Shown: positions 29,940-32,147 of the stretch, one piece after another
Numbering within the stretch: position 1 is the stretch's first letter
Layout: each line of letters begins with the position of its first letter
DNA from: Bacteroidota bacterium
GTDB taxonomy: Bacteria; Bacteroidota; Bacteroidia; Flavobacteriales; Flavobacteriaceae
DNA: 32,147 bases
Assembly (NCBI GenBank): GCA_023437485.1
Contig: JAEZGB010000025.1
Location: forward strand, 1-32,147
Direction: 5' to 3'
The notes under the pieces: generated by a model
What the model was told of the DNA's origin: nothing
What the model saw: only the letters and a program-made list of their open reading frames with translations
Databases searched by the model: none
Made by a program: the position numbers and the translations under genes

Positions 29940-30896
29940 CTATAAATTTGCAGTTTCGCTAATCCGGTAGCGCTCGCTGTTGCTACGGGTGCGCAGAATG
30001 ATTTCGCCAAGAAAACCCGCTAAAAACAACTGCGTCCCTATTACCATCGTGGCCAGCGAGATAAAAAACCACGGATTCTGCGTGACCAGCGCTGCCGGTT
30101 CATTGTTGTAAAGCCTCAGCAGTTTGTTCATCCCGATGAATCCGGCCGCCAAAAACCCGATGATAAACATCAGCGAGCCCCATGCGCCAAAGAGGTGCAT
30201 CGGCCGCCGGCCAAAACGCGACAGGAACCAAATCGTGATCAGGTCAAGGAATCCGTTGATAAAACGGTCCATCCCAAATTTGGTCTCGCCGTATTTCCTC
30301 GCCTGGTGTTGGACGACCTTTTCGCCAATGCGTTTGTATCCGGCGTTTTTGGCGAGGACGGGGATGTAGCGATGCATTTCGCCCGAAACCTCGATGTTCT
30401 TGACCACCGCGCTCTTGTAGGCCTTGAGCCCGCAATTGAAATCGTTGAGCTTTACGCCCGAAGTCTTGCGCGCCGCCCAGTTGAACAATTTGGACGGCAA
30501 ATTTTTGGAAACCATCGAATCATACCGCTTTTTTTTCCAGCCGGACACCAGGTCAAATTTCCCGCTTCGAACCATTTGGTAGAGCTCCGGTATTTCGGCG
30601 GGATTGTCCTGAAGGTCGGCATCCATGGTAATCACCACATCGCCTTTGGTCCTGGCAAAACCGGCGTGCAAGGCCTGTGATTTGCCGTAATTGGTGTGGA
30701 AATGGATGCCCTTGATGTTGGGATTCCGCTCCGTGAGTTCGCGCACGATATTCCACGAACCGTCGGTTGATCCGTCGTCTATAAAGATTACCTCATAGGA
30801 ATACCCGTTTTGTTCCATGACCCTGACAATCCAATCGTGCAGCTCCTGCAGCGATTCCTCTTCATTCAAAAGCGGGATTACAATGGATATGTCCAT
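29940..30896 (-). CDS. Family 2 glycosyltransferase (DPM1/ArnC-like, polyprenyl-phosphate type)
   Basis: This 318-residue protein has a GT-A domain (1-230) starting 'ISIVIPLLNEEESL', with 'DDGSTDGS' (40-47) for the nucleotide and the metal motif 'DADLQD' (92-97). Two transmembrane helices follow (about 234-255 and 275-300). This layout is that of enzymes moving a sugar onto undecaprenyl or dolichyl phosphate on the cytoplasmic side. The sugar and product are not known. The DUF4199 gene ends three bases before its start, so the two form an operon. Confidence 0.92.
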   Translation of the reverse strand: MDISIVIPLLNEEESLQELHDWIVRVMEQNGYSYEVIFIDDGSTDGSWNIVRELTERNPNIKGIHFHTNYGKSQALHAGFARTKGDVVITMDADLQDNPAEIPELYQMVRSGKFDLVSGWKKKRYDSMVSKNLPSKLFNWAARKTSGVKLNDFNCGLKAYKSAVVKNIEVSGEMHRYIPVLAKNAGYKRIGEKVVQHQARKYGETKFGMDRFINGFLDLITIWFLSRFGRRPMHLFGAWGSLMFIIGFLAAGFIGMNKLLRLYNNEPAALVTQNPWFFISLATMVIGTQLFLAGFLGEIILRTRSNSERYRISETANL

Positions 30897-30899
30897 TGA

Positions 30900-31427
30900 T
30901 TAAAGGCTTTCAGGGCGGTCACGCTTGATGACCAGCGATGCGATAAGCCCAATGATGCAGTAAAACAGGATGTTGAACACAAATCCCTGCAGCTGGCCAA
31001 GCGGGCCAAAGGAGTCCTTGCTTTCCATTTCGGCCACCATCTCATCGATCGCGCTTGTAGGTGTCCCGAATTTTTCCATCATCTCTACCGTTGATTTGAT
31101 AACCGCATCGGTAATTGCCTGTTTGGCTTCAGGATCAATGACGTTCAACAGCAGCATGCTGAAAAGCGTCGAGAGCAAAAATCCAATGAAAACGGTAATA
31201 AAGAACGCGCGAAAAGTTTGTTTGAAATTGATAAAACCGCCCATTTCCTTTTTGGTCTTGATGCCTGAAGCAATGCCGAAACCGGAAACGAGCAGGAACG
31301 AGCCCACGCCATACCATGCACTTGTAAAAAGGCTAAGGTCGGTCGCATAAACAATTGTAGCAATTAAAACTAGTACGACACCAAGTACGATGCCCAGATT
31401 AACCGCAATCTTTTTAGGGTTTTCCAT
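30900..31427 (-). CDS. DUF4199 membrane protein
   Basis: This 175-residue protein has four predicted transmembrane helices (about 10-28, 36-55, 72-95 and 148-168), with a charged loop between the last two. 'GFINFKQTFRAFFITVFIG' is a conserved DUF4199 segment. The family is common in Bacteroidota and has no assigned function. It is often next to a GT2 gene, as here, so a helper role in lipid-linked sugar transfer is possible but unproven. A promoter -7 box lies at 31449-31456. Confidence 0.9.
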   Translation of the reverse strand: MENPKKIAVNLGIVLGVVLVLIATIVYATDLSLFTSAWYGVGSFLLVSGFGIASGIKTKKEMGGFINFKQTFRAFFITVFIGFLLSTLFSMLLLNVIDPEAKQAITDAVIKSTVEMMEKFGTPTSAIDEMVAEMESKDSFGPLGQLQGFVFNILFYCIIGLIASLVIKRDRPESL

Positions 31428-31448
31428 ATTTGCTTTGGTTTTAGGCTA

Positions 31449-31456
31449 CAAATATA
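31449..31456 (-). promoter_or_regulatory. -7 element of the DUF4199-GT2 operon
   Basis: TATATTTG on the minus strand matches TAnnTTTG, 21 bases before the ATG; TTA lies about 19 bases upstream at the -33 position. Confidence 0.55.
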
Positions 31457-31521
31457 GCAATTAAGCCTAACGAGTTAAAAATTCAATTATAGGCAATGCT
31501 TAAAAAAAGATTTTTGCTTTC

Positions 31522-31550
31522 TTGTTTTTTGGAAATAAAGTGTAAATTTG
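31522..31550 (+). promoter_or_regulatory. Promoter of rpmE2 (L31)
   Basis: TTG (31522-31524), an 18-base spacer and TAAATTTG (31543-31550). The predicted leader is about 90 bases, long enough for the hairpin at 31584-31625. Confidence 0.7.
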
Positions 31551-31583
31551 CAGGCTCAAAGAAAAATCATAATTAAAAAGTTT

Positions 31584-31625
31584 CGGCGGGCCTATACCTT
31601 TTAATTGAAAGCATCAGGGCAGCCG
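31584..31625 (+). promoter_or_regulatory. Possible structured leader of rpmE2
   Basis: CGGC (31584-31587) pairs with GCCG, GCCT with AGGGC, and an inner CTTT (31598-31601) with AAAG (31608-31611), giving a three-part stem-loop 20 bases before the ATG. Ribosomal protein leaders often fold to bind their own product. That role here is inference. Confidence 0.35.
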
Positions 31626-31645
31626 CAACCATAAAAAGAAAGACC

Positions 31646-31897
31646 ATGAAAAAAGGAATCCACCCGGAAAATTACAGGCTGGTAGCGTTCAAAGACATGT
31701 CAAATGACGATGTTTTCATTACCAAATCAACCGCCGACACAAAAGAAACGATCATGCATGAAGGAGTTGAGTATCCGGTAGTTAAGATGGAAATTTCACG
31801 CACTTCACACCCTTTTTACACTGGTAAATCAAAACTTATCGATACCGCAGGACGTATTGACAAGTTCAAAACCAAATACGCAAAGCACGGACGCTAG
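31646..31897 (+). CDS. rpmE2: 50S ribosomal protein L31 type B
   Basis: This 83-residue ribosomal protein is the zinc-free type B form: it has no cysteines, while type A L31 has a Cys cluster. 'MKKGIHPENYRLVAFKDMSN' and 'SRTSHPFYTGKSKLIDTAGR' are diagnostic; the second contains the conserved 'HPFYTG' block. In species with both types, type B takes over under zinc shortage; whether a type A gene exists here cannot be seen. It is monocistronic, with a promoter at 31522-31550 and a terminator at 31917-31943. Confidence 0.97.
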   Translation: MKKGIHPENYRLVAFKDMSNDDVFITKSTADTKETIMHEGVEYPVVKMEISRTSHPFYTGKSKLIDTAGRIDKFKTKYAKHGR

Positions 31898-31916
31898 TCC
31901 CTCGCAACAATTTGAA

Positions 31917-31943
31917 AGGCCTTCCGTTTGGGAGGCTTTTTTT
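31917..31943 (+). terminator. Terminator of rpmE2
   Basis: GCCTTCC (31919-31925) pairs with GGGAGGC (31930-31936) around a GTTT loop and is followed by seven T residues. Confidence 0.92.
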
Positions 31944-31969
31944 GTTGTCAGTCGTCAGTCGTCAGTAGT
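31942..31969. repeat. Heptamer repeat (CAGTCGT-type)
   Basis: TTGTTGT, CAGTCGT, CAGTCGT and CAGTAGT keep 7-base register and begin in the last T residues of the rpmE2 terminator. Confidence 0.88.
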
Positions 31970-32051
31970 CTGCCACATCCATCAGAAACTACCCATCACA
32001 TTTTTCCGTTGAAGTTTTATACAGCAGTTCAATTACCTAAAACAGCGGACA

Positions 32052-32147
32052 GATGAAAGCTGATAGCTGACACAACGGTGCGGCCCATCGTCACCGTTCT
32101 TTCATTCAGGCTATATGGCAAAACCCAAAAACCCATAACCCAAAACT
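32052..32147. repeat. End of window: two further short period-7 tracts
   Basis: GATGAAA, GCTGATA and GCTGACA (32052-32072) repeat in 7-base steps. Near the end, AACCCAA-like units (32122-32147) repeat at 7-8 bases and run off the window. No gene is visible from 31898 to the window end. Confidence 0.5.

Overview
This window reads as chromosomal DNA from a member of the Bacteroidota, most likely the Flavobacteriia. The evidence is family content (DUF4290 beside MurA, DUF4199, DUF5686, carboxypeptidase-regulatory plus TonB-dependent receptors, OMP beta-barrel paralogues, type B L31) and promoters of the Bacteroidota type: TTG, about 19 bases, then TAnnTTTG is seen upstream of the tRNA, HU and cell-division genes. 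Base composition looks GC-richer than a typical Flavobacterium by eye. No insertion sequence, phage, plasmid or CRISPR is visible; most genes are housekeeping or envelope genes.

Layout. 1-2.6 kb: tRNA-Met(CAT), a START-like protein, a class IV aminotransferase, YqgE/AlgH and HU. 2.6-6.1 kb: a minus-strand group with a P-loop ATPase, RecQ helicase and methionyl-tRNA formyltransferase. 6.2-8.6 kb: a tight plus-strand operon DUF493-DUF4290-murA; this MurA has Asp where fosfomycin-sensitive enzymes have the reactive Cys. 8.6-11.5 kb: aroQ translationally coupled to a large DUF5686 outer-membrane protein. 11.7-15.9 kb: six small secreted outer-membrane beta-barrel genes; the inner ones are separate transcription units ending in strong hairpin terminators. 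16-17.4 kb: XerD recombinase and a stand-alone receiver protein. 17.6-20 kb: a minus-strand group of a coiled-coil protein, ZapA, a structured RNA that I interpret as 6S RNA, and ribonuclease Y. 20.1-25.1 kb: an envelope trio of M23 peptidase-like protein, TonB-dependent receptor and a lipoprotein with two EF-hand-like loops. 25.1-26.3 kb: DUF2971 and a 19-cysteine copper-storage-like four-helix protein. 26.3-31.4 kb: an MsbA-like ABC exporter coupled to a phosphohexomutase, then a GT2 glycosyltransferase with DUF4199. 31.6 kb: ribosomal protein L31 type B with a possible structured leader.

The most interesting features outside the genes are: (1) the roughly 160-nt rod-shaped RNA between zapA and rny, in the same position relative to zapA as 6S RNA in E. 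coli; (2) many short intergenic tracts with a strict 7-base period but several unrelated unit sequences; (3) an about 80-base imperfect palindrome filling the gap between the glycosyltransferase and the hexomutase; (4) a terminator whose U-tract runs directly into the start codon of the aminotransferase gene; (5) the paralogous porin cluster. I found no clear new multi-gene system such as a defence island; the strongest candidates for undescribed biology are the RNA and repeat elements and the copper-storage-like and EF-hand proteins.
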